DNA of 64,000 bases from positions 1 through 64,000 of the forward strand of contig CALXZM010000005.1 in the NCBI GenBank assembly GCA_944393245.1. The letters run 5' to 3'. This document shows, in pieces, positions 8,672-17,900 of the stretch. The position numbers were made by a program, and so were the translations under genes. The notes below the pieces were generated by a model. That model was not told the origin of the DNA. It was given only the letters and a program-made list of their open reading frames with translations, and did not search any database. Origin of the DNA: an uncultured Alphaproteobacteria bacterium. Its GTDB lineage: Bacteria > Pseudomonadota > Alphaproteobacteria > Rs-D84. The number at the start of each line of letters is the position of its first letter. The first letter of the stretch is position 1.

Positions 8672-11600
8672 ATGGGAAAATATCGCAGTTTTCTGGGCAT
8701 TTTTGCATCTTTATTTGTGTTGTTTTTTACGGGTTCTGTAATGGCGGCTGGCTATACGTGTCCCGAATATAAAAAATATACATCGTGCAGCACTAATTAT
8801 TATATGAGTGGCGGTCAAGTTGCCGGAAACAGTTGTAACCAGTGTGGTGAAAATTCCACATCAAAAGGCGGCACACAAAGTTACTGTCAATGTGATACAG
8901 GATATACCGTTGATGGGCAATTGTTGAATTCCGCATCCGAAAACACAAAGCCAGATGATGGTTCTGATTGTAAACTGGCATCTGTGACATGTGAACCAGG
9001 TACATATTTTCAATTTGCTAAAAATGGAATTGGTTGTAGGGCCTGTGTTGCTGGCAAGTGGTGCCCAGGCGGTGTATTTTATTGGACGGGTGAAGAACAC
9101 CAGGGGGCGAATGACTGCCCGGCTGGTTACACATCAAAAGGTGGCGCAACGGCAGAAAACGAATGTTATATAAATGTCGAAGCGGGTCATTATTTACCAA
9201 CGGAAAACAGCGCAGAACCGCAAACATGCGCAGCCGGTACATCAAAAGCGGCCCATACTGTGAATTATGGCAGCAAATCTGAATGTGATGTTTGTTCTGA
9301 TAACCAATATTCTGATGCGGGCGCAGCAAGTTGCACTAGTTGTAATACAGACAACGGATATGGCAACACTGGCGATTCGGCATCAAATCATGCTGGTATT
9401 GCTTCGTGCACCATACAATGTCCGGCCGGTCAATATGTCGCAACCGCGGGCGAAGGATGTGTATCTGTTGGCAAAGGAAATTGGAGTGACGGAACAGAAG
9501 TTGTCGCCCAGGAAGAAGTCGGAACATTAAATCAATGTCCTGCAAACTATCGTGACGGTGCCGCGGCCAGCAGCCAGGCTGAATGTATTACCAGTTGCGA
9601 TGCTGGGGAATATGTTGAAACAGCAAACGCAGCATGTACGTCAATTGGCACTGGATATTACAAGGAAGCGCACACCGTAAAATATGGTTCAACCAGTTCA
9701 CGTAATCAATGTCCGGAAAATTACCGTGATGGCGCGCCCGTTGGGGCTGAGGCAGACTGTCTTGGGATAATGGAAAGAATCGGTGAACGCAAAACCCCCC
9801 CCACACCGGATGGATGTGCGGACATTACGGTCCAGGCATGTGAGCCCAGAACATGTGAATATCAAAAAAAGTACGGAACAAATGGTGATGGTGCCATAAC
9901 ACAGGACTGTGATTCCGTGGATGAATTAAGTTGTACGGACACAATCACAAAGGTAGAAGCATCCGAAAACCATTATTCAGACGGATTAACCTGTCCGGCA
10001 TGCGAAAGCGGATATACATCAGAACAAGGGGCAACAACTGCCGTGCAATGTATAAAATCTTGTACTGTTGCATGTATTGACCCGGGATCTGGCGCATGCC
10101 CTGAAAACAGTTCTTCATGTACATGGAACACAAATGAAAGCCAAACTGGCACACAAAACCAGGTAGAGAAAAAATGTAGTGTTACCGCAAAACAATGTAC
10201 ATTGAAAGACTTTGTATGTAAAACTGGATATGACAAAAGTGGTCAAACATGTATTCCACACGCATATGAAGTATCATACTCTTGCGGAACAGGAACTGGC
10301 AATGCCCCAGGTGGGACATCACAGAAATATAATTCCAATTATTATATTGCAAACAATACATGTGAAAAGCCAGGTAACAAGTTCATGGGATGGAATGACG
10401 GTTCAAAAACTGTTCAGCCAGGTCAGATTACATGGACATATACCCAAAACATCACATTTACCGCAGTATGGCAGCCGTGTGACGAAGATACCAGTGCCAA
10501 GGGACAATGTTATTGTTCGGCCAATCAATACCCGAATGGGGACGGCAGCTGTGACAATTGCGTGATACAGTGTTCTGCATCCGAAGAAGTATACACTTTG
10601 GGCAGTTATGATGTATGCGACAATGGAACCGATGATGAATGTTATCGCAGTTGTACAACAAGTGACGTTGCAAATTCATCTGCGGTCAGTGGCACAATCA
10701 CCAAGGGTGGCGCTGGCGAGTGTGCTGCAACATCATGTAATAAAAACTTCTATCTGTCTGGTATCGGATGTGCAGCATGCGTTCCGAACGCAACATGTCC
10801 GGGTGGTGAAGAACCTTTTAAATGTAATCCAGGTTACCATTTATCAGACGACAGCAGCAGTTGTGAACCAGATGAATATACCATTACTTTGAAAAAGAAT
10901 GGTGGTACGGGTACTGTCAATGGTGCCACAGGTGCAAATGATGCCGTTCAGACATGTAAACATGGTCAAATGTGCACGTTGCCAAATGGCGCGGGTCTGG
11001 AACGTGTTGGGTATGCGTTCACAGGATGGGGCGATACCGCGGAATGCACCAGTGGTAAATACCAAGAAACCTTTACCGCAGCAGCAACACGGTATGCATG
11101 TTGGACACAAACATTTGAACAATGTCAATCTGGTAAATACTATAATGGGTCAACACACGTCACCTGTCCCGAAGGCATGTTCTGTCCGGGTACTGGAAAT
11201 GCCCAGGTTGGCAATGCGGGATGCGGTTCCGAATGTCCAGAACCTGGTACATCACCGGCCGGTTCAACCAGCAACACAGCATGCTATATAACATGTTCTG
11301 GTGGTGCGATAACTGGTGGTACACGCACACCTGTTGACCAGAATCCTAATTACGACGGTTCGGTTTATCCAACATGTACATTCACAGTGACATGCGATGC
11401 AGGATATATTGCCAAGAATCAGGGTACCGCAACCGCAACATGTGAAAAATGTATCGACGGTGTAAACTGCCCTGGTGGATCCGAAGAAGGCGAACCCGAA
11501 GAATGCCCAGCTGGGTCATACTGCGAAGACGGTGTAGCCAAAAAATGTCCAGCGGGTGGTACATCCGCAGCAGGTGCAGAATCCATAAACGACTGTTACA

Positions 11601-14600
11601 AAACATGCGAACCAACACTGGATATTGATAATGGCCAAGGTATATCAACTGGCAATGCCTATTACAGTGGTTCAGCATATCCGGAATGTCAATATCGTGC
11701 ACAGTGTGATGAAAACTATACCGCCAAGGACAGCCCAGGCACGAATCCGTCATGTGTATGGGCGGACCCAGGTGCATGTCCAGAAGGTTCATATTGTCCA
11801 GAAGATGGCAGTGGTCCGATTGCCTGTCCGGATGGCGGAACATCAGATGCCGGTGCCACGTCCGAAACCCAGTGTTATAAACGCTGTGACGACAAGTCAA
11901 TTGATGGTGGTACTGCAAATGCGGATCAAGACAAAGTAAACTGGACTGGCAGTGCATATCCAACATGTACATTCACAGTGACATGCGATGCAGGATATAT
12001 TGCCAAGAATCAGGGTACGGCAACCGCAACATGTGAAAAATGTATCGACGGTGTAAACTGTCCCGGTGGGTCTGATGAAGGCGAACCCGAAGAATGTCCG
12101 GCTGGGTCATACTGCGAAGACGGTATAGCCAAAGAATGTCCAGTGGGTGGTACATCCGCGGCTGGTTCAGAATCCATAACGGATTGCTATAAAACATGTA
12201 ATCCAACACTGGATATCGAACATGGCCAGGGAATATCGACCGGCAATGCATATTACAGTGGTTCGGAATATCCGGCATGCCAATATACGGCAAATTGTGA
12301 TGAAAACTATACTGCACAGGACAGCCCAGGTCCAAATCCAAAATGCGTATGGGCAGATCCAGGTGCATGTCCAGTGGGTTCATATTGCCCAGAAGATGGC
12401 ACTGGTCCGATTGCCTGTCCAGACGGCGGAACATCCGATGCCGGTGCCACGTCCGAAACCCAGTGTTATAAACGCTGTGACGACAAGTCAATTGATGGTG
12501 GTACCGCAAATGCAGACAAAGACAAAGTAAACTGGACTGGCAGTACATATCCGACCTGTACATTCACTGTAACGTGTGATGTTGGATATATTGCCAAGAA
12601 TCAGGGTACGGCAACCGCAACATGTGAAAAATGTATCGACGGTGTAAACTGTCCCGGTGGGTCTGATGAAGGCGAACCCGAAGAATGTCCGGCTGGGTCA
12701 TACTGCGAAGACGGTATAGCCAAAGAATGTCCAGTGGGTGGTACATCCGCGGCTGGTTCAGAATCCATAACGGATTGCTATAAAACATGTAATCCAACAC
12801 TGGATATCGAACATGGCCAGGGAATATCGACCGGCAATGCATATTACAGTGGTTCGGAATATCCGGCATGCCAATATACGGCAAATTGTGATGAAAACTA
12901 TACTGCACAGGACAGCCCAGGTCCAAATCCAAAATGCGTATGGGGTGATACGGACGAATGCCCTGCGGGATATTACTGTCCGCCAGAAGAACCAAGTCCG
13001 ATTGCCTGTCCAAACGGTGGAATGTCGGAAAAGGGTTCAACATCTGTTACACAATGTTACAAGATATTTGACGATTACGACGGATTCCAAAATGGTACTG
13101 CATCGGCAAAGTGCTTCTATCAGACGAACACTACTGAATATGACAGATGTACCATTCAAGAAGTAAAAAGTTGTATTGCTGGTTATTGGTACGCACAACA
13201 GAATGCATTCCTGTGCAGCGGAACAGAAAGCGGATTTTACAGTCCAGCAGGCGATATACACCAAACTGCATGTCCAAAGAATCCGACTGGTGGCGCAGTT
13301 GAATCAACTGAATATGCTGACAGTTATACCGACTGTTACATGGCTTGCGATTTGTCCAAGGAAGATATATCTAATTCCACATCAGTCGCAGCTGCACAAA
13401 ATACAGTTAATGCCATTAGCGCAGATGCGTATGCCGCATGTTCATATTCTGTAACGTGTGAAACCGGGTATAATGTATCAAACAACGATACGGCTAATCC
13501 GTCATGTGTTGCAAAAACCTATACCATCACGTTGGATAAAAATGGTGGTATCGGCAGTATCGCAGGCAGTGTCGAATGTACGTTTGACAGTGGAAATTGC
13601 ACCCTGCCCGCAACCAGTGGTTTGACACGTACAGGTTATACAACTGGCAACAGGTGGTGTGCAGATGCCGCAGGTAACGGTCCGTGCTATTATGCTGGTC
13701 AATCAACAGGCACAAATATATCGGCCGATGGAACAGACACAACACTGTATGCAATGTGGACACCAAATGTTTATACGGTTAATCTGGATCATAATACTGC
13801 CACGGTTGATGGCGCCCCAGATACTGTATATCTGAAATATGCAACAGGTTGGTTTAGTAACGAAGGCGCAACAGAGTCAATTACAAAACTGACAACTGTT
13901 CCTGAAAAGAGTGGTTATGATTTCGTCGGATATTACAGCATGGCATCCAACGGAACACAAATTGTCAATGCAAGTGGCGCATTCCTGACCACGGAAAATG
14001 CACTGACGTTCACGACGGACGAACCGGCCACAATATATGCCAGATGGTCTGCCGGGACAACCAATTGTGATGCGGGTACATATTATACCGGCACAGGTGA
14101 CCAATGTGTAGCATGTACAGCGAACCATTATTGTCCAGGTGGCACGTTCGCAACCGACAGTGGTTCCCCAGAAGGTCTGAACGCGTGTCCGCAAGATGGT
14201 GTTTCACCCAGCAATTCGGATGAAATATCAGACTGCTATAAGACTAAACTGGCGTATTCCGCATTGCATGGTGACGGAACACAGACATGTAATTATGACC
14301 CAGATTCACAATCATACAGTGCAAACTGTACGGATAAAGTAATCGAAGTATGCGATGCCGGGTATTATCTGGCGGATGCTGAAAACGAAAATCCAGATTG
14401 TGATGTTGTCGGTACAGGTTATTACAATGGTGGGGGTTCCACAGAACGTACACAATGTCCGAATGGTGGCAGTACGGAAACGGAAACATCCACAATGGTA
14501 CAACAGTGCTTTAAAACAGGACTGCCGTACGAGGCCAAATATGGTTCCGGTACACAACGTTGCTTCTATACCAGTGGTGATGGCGCAGATGCAATATATC

Positions 14601-16399
14601 AGCGTGACTGTGACACCAAAGTTATAGACAGTTGCCGTGGTGGATACTGGTTGGAAAACCCAGGTGATACGGACTGTGTTGAAGTGGGACAAAATTATTA
14701 CAGTGATTCCAGTGACACATCGCGTTACGCGTGTCCTGCGAATGGTAAGACCCATGGTACAATATCAGACAGTATACTGTTATGCTATAAAGATGGTCTG
14801 CCATATACCCAGGCCCAGCATGGAACGGGTGAATATCTGTGCTTCTATACCAGTGGCGAAGGCGACAGCGCGGTATATGCGTCCAGTTGTGAAACACCAA
14901 CAATGACCAGTTGTGATGCAGGATACTATTATGATCACCTGGTTCTGCCAACAGACTGTATGGAAGTGACCAAGGGATGGTACAGTCCGGCCATTGATAC
15001 ATCGCGTCATCAATGCCCAATGGGTGGAACAACAGCAACATCCACCAGTGCGGCAATCACAGAATGTTATCGTGACGATATGGCGTGCGATATTGAAAAT
15101 GGTAGTGGCGAACAGACATGTAATTATGATGAAGCCGACAGTAATTATACGGCAGATTGCCAAACATGTAATGTCACTATGTGCGACGAAGGATTCTCGC
15201 AGGTGGGTAATACATGTATCAACTGTCCGGCTGGCAGTGTCTGTGACGAAGGACAACAGCAAACCTGTTCATCACTGACGGACGGAATGTATCCTGAATC
15301 TGATGCGGGTACGGATGATGTCGCAATGTGTTATCGCGATTGCCCGTTGGCTGATAATGCCGCCGCTATGGCAGGACGCGATTACTATGACGCCCTGGAT
15401 ACGTGCGAAATCAAACGCTGTGCCGCCGGGTACACGTTGGATAATGGCCAATGCGTCGAATGCCCAGAGGGATCTTTCTGTGACGGAACAACTGACCCAG
15501 AAAATCCAGGCGACGATGTTAAATCTTGCGCGGATTTGGGTAATGGCGAATGGTCCATGTCTTTGCCGGGTGCAACAGATGAAAGTGGATGTTACCAAAC
15601 ATGCGAACCGTATGAAATAACAAACGGTACAGCAGTTCCAGTTAGCGACAAGGCGTTCTATCCGAATGAATGCGAATATCGCGGGGAATCTGATACTGGC
15701 AATCCGTGTGAAATCATAGACGGCGTGTGTGTCGAAACATCGTGCAACGCAGGATATGAAATGAAAGACGGTGTTTGTGTCGAATGCAACAGAGAATTTG
15801 CACTGGCATATAAAGATGGTGGTGTGTGTCTGATTGCAGAATGCGTGTTGGGTTACCATCCAAATGGCGACAAATGCGAACCAAACATACAATCTTGCGA
15901 GGCACCAAATGCAATCAGTGCAGAACGCGTTTGGGATTCAGGCAAGCAAGCATTTGGCGCATGTATGATACGCGAATGTGAATATGGATTCCATTTGTCA
16001 TCAAATGCATGCGTGCCAGATACACAACCGTGCGAAGTTGAAAATGGTTCCGGATACAAGGAATGGGATTCTGCCACAAACGCATGGGGCGAATGTATAG
16101 CAACGTTATGTAACCCGGGTTATACAAACGATCCTGCGGAAACAAATGAACGCACAAAGCAATGCGGTGAATGCAAAAACCGTTACAGCGTTCTGGGTAA
16201 ATTGGCCGCCAGCAGTTATGTACAGGGTTGTGAAATTGCATCCTGTATGTACCAAGGTGAGTTGTATAACCTGGAAAACAATGAATGCGTGCCGATTTGT
16301 CCGATGACAGAATACGAAGATGATACCGGTACCATGGTGTGGGACGACAGCAGGAAAAAGTGCGTCCGCACATGTAAGGAAGGTTACACTATGTGGTAA
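8672..16399 (+). CDS. Giant exported cysteine-rich repeat protein
   Basis: 2575 residues. The start at 8672 follows GAGGGAAAGAT; it gives a clear signal peptide (hydrophobic 'LGIFASLFVLFF', cleavage near VMAA). The mature protein is a chain of Cys-rich modules of about 40-60 residues. Many have the GCC2/GCC3 (ephrin-receptor-like) pattern 'CP.GGTS.AGA.S...C', e.g. CPAGGTSAAGAESINDC. At least four InlB_B/Flg_new-type beta repeats are interspersed, starting with YTITLKKNGG or YTITLDKNGG and ending YAMW or YARW. Residues about 900-1430 are three 197-residue tandem repeats. Disulphide-rich modules and a signal peptide argue for a surface or extracellular role such as adhesion. No membrane anchor or sorting signal is seen at the C terminus, which ends KEGYTMW. 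Confidence 0.88.
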   Translation: MGKYRSFLGIFASLFVLFFTGSVMAAGYTCPEYKKYTSCSTNYYMSGGQVAGNSCNQCGENSTSKGGTQSYCQCDTGYTVDGQLLNSASENTKPDDGSDCKLASVTCEPGTYFQFAKNGIGCRACVAGKWCPGGVFYWTGEEHQGANDCPAGYTSKGGATAENECYINVEAGHYLPTENSAEPQTCAAGTSKAAHTVNYGSKSECDVCSDNQYSDAGAASCTSCNTDNGYGNTGDSASNHAGIASCTIQCPAGQYVATAGEGCVSVGKGNWSDGTEVVAQEEVGTLNQCPANYRDGAAASSQAECITSCDAGEYVETANAACTSIGTGYYKEAHTVKYGSTSSRNQCPENYRDGAPVGAEADCLGIMERIGERKTPPTPDGCADITVQACEPRTCEYQKKYGTNGDGAITQDCDSVDELSCTDTITKVEASENHYSDGLTCPACESGYTSEQGATTAVQCIKSCTVACIDPGSGACPENSSSCTWNTNESQTGTQNQVEKKCSVTAKQCTLKDFVCKTGYDKSGQTCIPHAYEVSYSCGTGTGNAPGGTSQKYNSNYYIANNTCEKPGNKFMGWNDGSKTVQPGQITWTYTQNITFTAVWQPCDEDTSAKGQCYCSANQYPNGDGSCDNCVIQCSASEEVYTLGSYDVCDNGTDDECYRSCTTSDVANSSAVSGTITKGGAGECAATSCNKNFYLSGIGCAACVPNATCPGGEEPFKCNPGYHLSDDSSSCEPDEYTITLKKNGGTGTVNGATGANDAVQTCKHGQMCTLPNGAGLERVGYAFTGWGDTAECTSGKYQETFTAAATRYACWTQTFEQCQSGKYYNGSTHVTCPEGMFCPGTGNAQVGNAGCGSECPEPGTSPAGSTSNTACYITCSGGAITGGTRTPVDQNPNYDGSVYPTCTFTVTCDAGYIAKNQGTATATCEKCIDGVNCPGGSEEGEPEECPAGSYCEDGVAKKCPAGGTSAAGAESINDCYKTCEPTLDIDNGQGISTGNAYYSGSAYPECQYRAQCDENYTAKDSPGTNPSCVWADPGACPEGSYCPEDGSGPIACPDGGTSDAGATSETQCYKRCDDKSIDGGTANADQDKVNWTGSAYPTCTFTVTCDAGYIAKNQGTATATCEKCIDGVNCPGGSDEGEPEECPAGSYCEDGIAKECPVGGTSAAGSESITDCYKTCNPTLDIEHGQGISTGNAYYSGSEYPACQYTANCDENYTAQDSPGPNPKCVWADPGACPVGSYCPEDGTGPIACPDGGTSDAGATSETQCYKRCDDKSIDGGTANADKDKVNWTGSTYPTCTFTVTCDVGYIAKNQGTATATCEKCIDGVNCPGGSDEGEPEECPAGSYCEDGIAKECPVGGTSAAGSESITDCYKTCNPTLDIEHGQGISTGNAYYSGSEYPACQYTANCDENYTAQDSPGPNPKCVWGDTDECPAGYYCPPEEPSPIACPNGGMSEKGSTSVTQCYKIFDDYDGFQNGTASAKCFYQTNTTEYDRCTIQEVKSCIAGYWYAQQNAFLCSGTESGFYSPAGDIHQTACPKNPTGGAVESTEYADSYTDCYMACDLSKEDISNSTSVAAAQNTVNAISADAYAACSYSVTCETGYNVSNNDTANPSCVAKTYTITLDKNGGIGSIAGSVECTFDSGNCTLPATSGLTRTGYTTGNRWCADAAGNGPCYYAGQSTGTNISADGTDTTLYAMWTPNVYTVNLDHNTATVDGAPDTVYLKYATGWFSNEGATESITKLTTVPEKSGYDFVGYYSMASNGTQIVNASGAFLTTENALTFTTDEPATIYARWSAGTTNCDAGTYYTGTGDQCVACTANHYCPGGTFATDSGSPEGLNACPQDGVSPSNSDEISDCYKTKLAYSALHGDGTQTCNYDPDSQSYSANCTDKVIEVCDAGYYLADAENENPDCDVVGTGYYNGGGSTERTQCPNGGSTETETSTMVQQCFKTGLPYEAKYGSGTQRCFYTSGDGADAIYQRDCDTKVIDSCRGGYWLENPGDTDCVEVGQNYYSDSSDTSRYACPANGKTHGTISDSILLCYKDGLPYTQAQHGTGEYLCFYTSGEGDSAVYASSCETPTMTSCDAGYYYDHLVLPTDCMEVTKGWYSPAIDTSRHQCPMGGTTATSTSAAITECYRDDMACDIENGSGEQTCNYDEADSNYTADCQTCNVTMCDEGFSQVGNTCINCPAGSVCDEGQQQTCSSLTDGMYPESDAGTDDVAMCYRDCPLADNAAAMAGRDYYDALDTCEIKRCAAGYTLDNGQCVECPEGSFCDGTTDPENPGDDVKSCADLGNGEWSMSLPGATDESGCYQTCEPYEITNGTAVPVSDKAFYPNECEYRGESDTGNPCEIIDGVCVETSCNAGYEMKDGVCVECNREFALAYKDGGVCLIAECVLGYHPNGDKCEPNIQSCEAPNAISAERVWDSGKQAFGACMIRECEYGFHLSSNACVPDTQPCEVENGSGYKEWDSATNAWGECIATLCNPGYTNDPAETNERTKQCGECKNRYSVLGKLAASSYVQGCEIASCMYQGELYNLENNECVPICPMTEYEDDTGTMVWDDSRKKCVRTCKEGYTMW
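9795..9802 (+). repeat. C8 homopolymer inside the giant gene
   Basis: Eight C in a row within the coding sequence (encoding part of KTPPTP). Slippage here would shift the frame early in the protein, so it is a possible on/off switch. Confidence 0.6.
11371..12949 (+). repeat. 591-bp tandem repeats (2.7 copies) in the giant gene
   Basis: Units begin at 11371, 11962 and 12553, each 591 bp or 197 codons. Copies 2 and 3 are almost identical over about 350 bases (e.g. 12003-12350 against 12594-12941), whereas copy 1 differs at more sites, which points to recent duplication or gene conversion. The last copy breaks off near 12949. Confidence 0.92.
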
Positions 16400-16407
16400 A
16401 AAACAAA

Positions 16408-16436
16408 AATCCCGCTAAATCAGCGGGGTTTTTATT
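16408..16436 (+). terminator. Rho-independent terminator of the giant gene
   Basis: Stem ATCCCGCT/AGCGGGGT with AAATC loop followed by TTTTTATTTT, starting 9 bases after the stop codon. Confidence 0.88.
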
Positions 16437-16444
16437 TTGGCAAA

Positions 16445-16617
16445 CGTAAGCCCGAGGGATATAGACAACCGCAATCTTTTATTTTGTATCTGCGGCAGGA
16501 TTAGACGAATGGGCTGTGCGTAAGTATATAGAACAGCATGGCAAAAAAAGATTGCGGATAAACGAAGTTTGTATTTTAACATAAGGCCCCTGGGCGTAAG
16601 CCCGAGGGTGTTTTATT
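16445..16617. other. Small direct/inverted-repeat element with coding relic
   Basis: A 14-base direct repeat (16445-16458 and 16595-16608) brackets a 12-bp inverted repeat (16469-16480 with 16546-16557). Between them one frame is open without a start codon from 16487 to a TAA and reads like protein (VSAAGLDEWAVRKYIEQHG, continuing KKRLRINEVCILT). The right direct repeat is part of a GGGC-GTAA-GCCC hairpin followed by a T-rich run. It could be a small repeat element or a gene relic. Confidence 0.45.
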
Positions 16618-16666
16618 TTACAATTATGCAATGGATTTTTTGTTATCAAAATGTAATATATAAAAC

Positions 16667-17818
16667 ATGCAGAAATATGATGTAATTATTGTTGGTGCTG
16701 GGGCGGCCGGTTTGGCCGCGGCGGCGGTGGCCATATCGCGTGGGCGCAATGTTGCAATAATAGATATGGGCGATGTTCCAGCACGCAAAGTCGTCGCGTC
16801 TGGGGGTGGACGGTGTAATTTTACAAATTCTGCCGTGGCGGCAAACCGATATTTTGGAATTAATCCGAATTTTGTACGCGGTGCGATTGCACGAACAACG
16901 CCGTTTGATATATTGGCGTGGGCAACCGCGCACAATATACAATTTGTTGAAAAAGCCCCCGGCCAATATTTCACCAAACATGGCGCAAAAGATATCGCAA
17001 CTGCACTGATTAATGACGCACATGGCGCAGAAATGTTAATGCAAACGTCGGTCATTAGTATTCACAAGGATTCATGTGTATTCAACATCAAAACAAATCG
17101 GGGATTGTATTCTGGCGCATCAGTTATAATTGCAACGGGTGGCACATCGTTTCCAACACTGGGGGTATCGGATTTCGGATATGTTGTGGCAAAGCAGTTT
17201 GGGCATAAAATTATACCAATACGCCCCGCCCTGTGCGCCATTGCAACTAAATGTTTTTCGTCTGAATTGGCGGGGATTTCAATTGATGTTGAAATAACGG
17301 TTGGACGCGAAATCATTCGCGATTCCATGCTATTTACGCATTTTGGAATCGGCGGTCCGGCCGTATATAGAACGACTGTACGTGATTTTGATGATATTTC
17401 AATAAATTTTGCGCCAGGCATTGATGTATACGCAATGTTAACAGATGCGAAACACAAATCGGGCCGAAAAAGTGTTGCAGGAATACTGGCCGAATTTTTG
17501 CCAACGCGTTTGGCAAAATGGATTTGTTCAGATAATAAACATATCGCAGATTATCGTGATGCGGAATTACGCACAATTGCCAATAAGGTACAGCATGTTA
17601 GTGTGCCAAAAAATGAAATAAAATTACACGGCATGCAAAGTGCAGAAGTTGTACGTGGTGGCGTGGACACGTCACAAATATCGTCCAAAACAATGGAATC
17701 AAAATTATGCCAGGGTCTGTTCTTTGCGGGTGAAGTATTGGATATTTCTGGCGATTTGGGTGGATTTAATTTGCATTGGGCGTGGGCCAGTGGGCGTGCG
17801 GCGGGCGCAAACGCATAA
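16667..17818 (+). CDS. HI0933-family FAD-dependent oxidoreductase
   Basis: 383 residues. The N-terminal Rossmann motif GAGAAGLAAA (about 11-20) binds the FAD ADP part; 'ASGGGRCNFTNS' (about 45-56) and 'IIATGGTSFPTLG' (about 155-167) are signatures of the HI0933/YhiN (BaiN-like) family. The C-terminal 'GLFFAGEVLDISGDLGGFNLHWAWASGRAAG' region closes the FAD site. Members are predicted flavoprotein reductases; the E. coli substrate is unclear. It stands alone, ending before the hydrolase. Confidence 0.93.
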   Translation: MQKYDVIIVGAGAAGLAAAAVAISRGRNVAIIDMGDVPARKVVASGGGRCNFTNSAVAANRYFGINPNFVRGAIARTTPFDILAWATAHNIQFVEKAPGQYFTKHGAKDIATALINDAHGAEMLMQTSVISIHKDSCVFNIKTNRGLYSGASVIIATGGTSFPTLGVSDFGYVVAKQFGHKIIPIRPALCAIATKCFSSELAGISIDVEITVGREIIRDSMLFTHFGIGGPAVYRTTVRDFDDISINFAPGIDVYAMLTDAKHKSGRKSVAGILAEFLPTRLAKWICSDNKHIADYRDAELRTIANKVQHVSVPKNEIKLHGMQSAEVVRGGVDTSQISSKTMESKLCQGLFFAGEVLDISGDLGGFNLHWAWASGRAAGANA

Positions 17819-17882
17819 GCCAAGGAAAACATACCTGTGACATTTGCGGTGGATTGTATTATAAACTGATACATATATTCAA

Positions 17883-17892
17883 GGGGGGGGGG
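17883..17892 (+). repeat. G10 tract in the ribosome-binding region
   Basis: Ten G in a row lie 8 bases before the ATG of the hydrolase at 17901, where the Shine-Dalgarno would be. Length changes by slippage would change the spacing or strength of the ribosome site. Confidence 0.7.
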
Positions 17893-17900
17893 CAATACCC

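Noticed and set aside
11382..12563. Long open frames opposite to the giant gene
   Set aside because: They repeat every 591 bases with the host repeats and show no protein-like composition.
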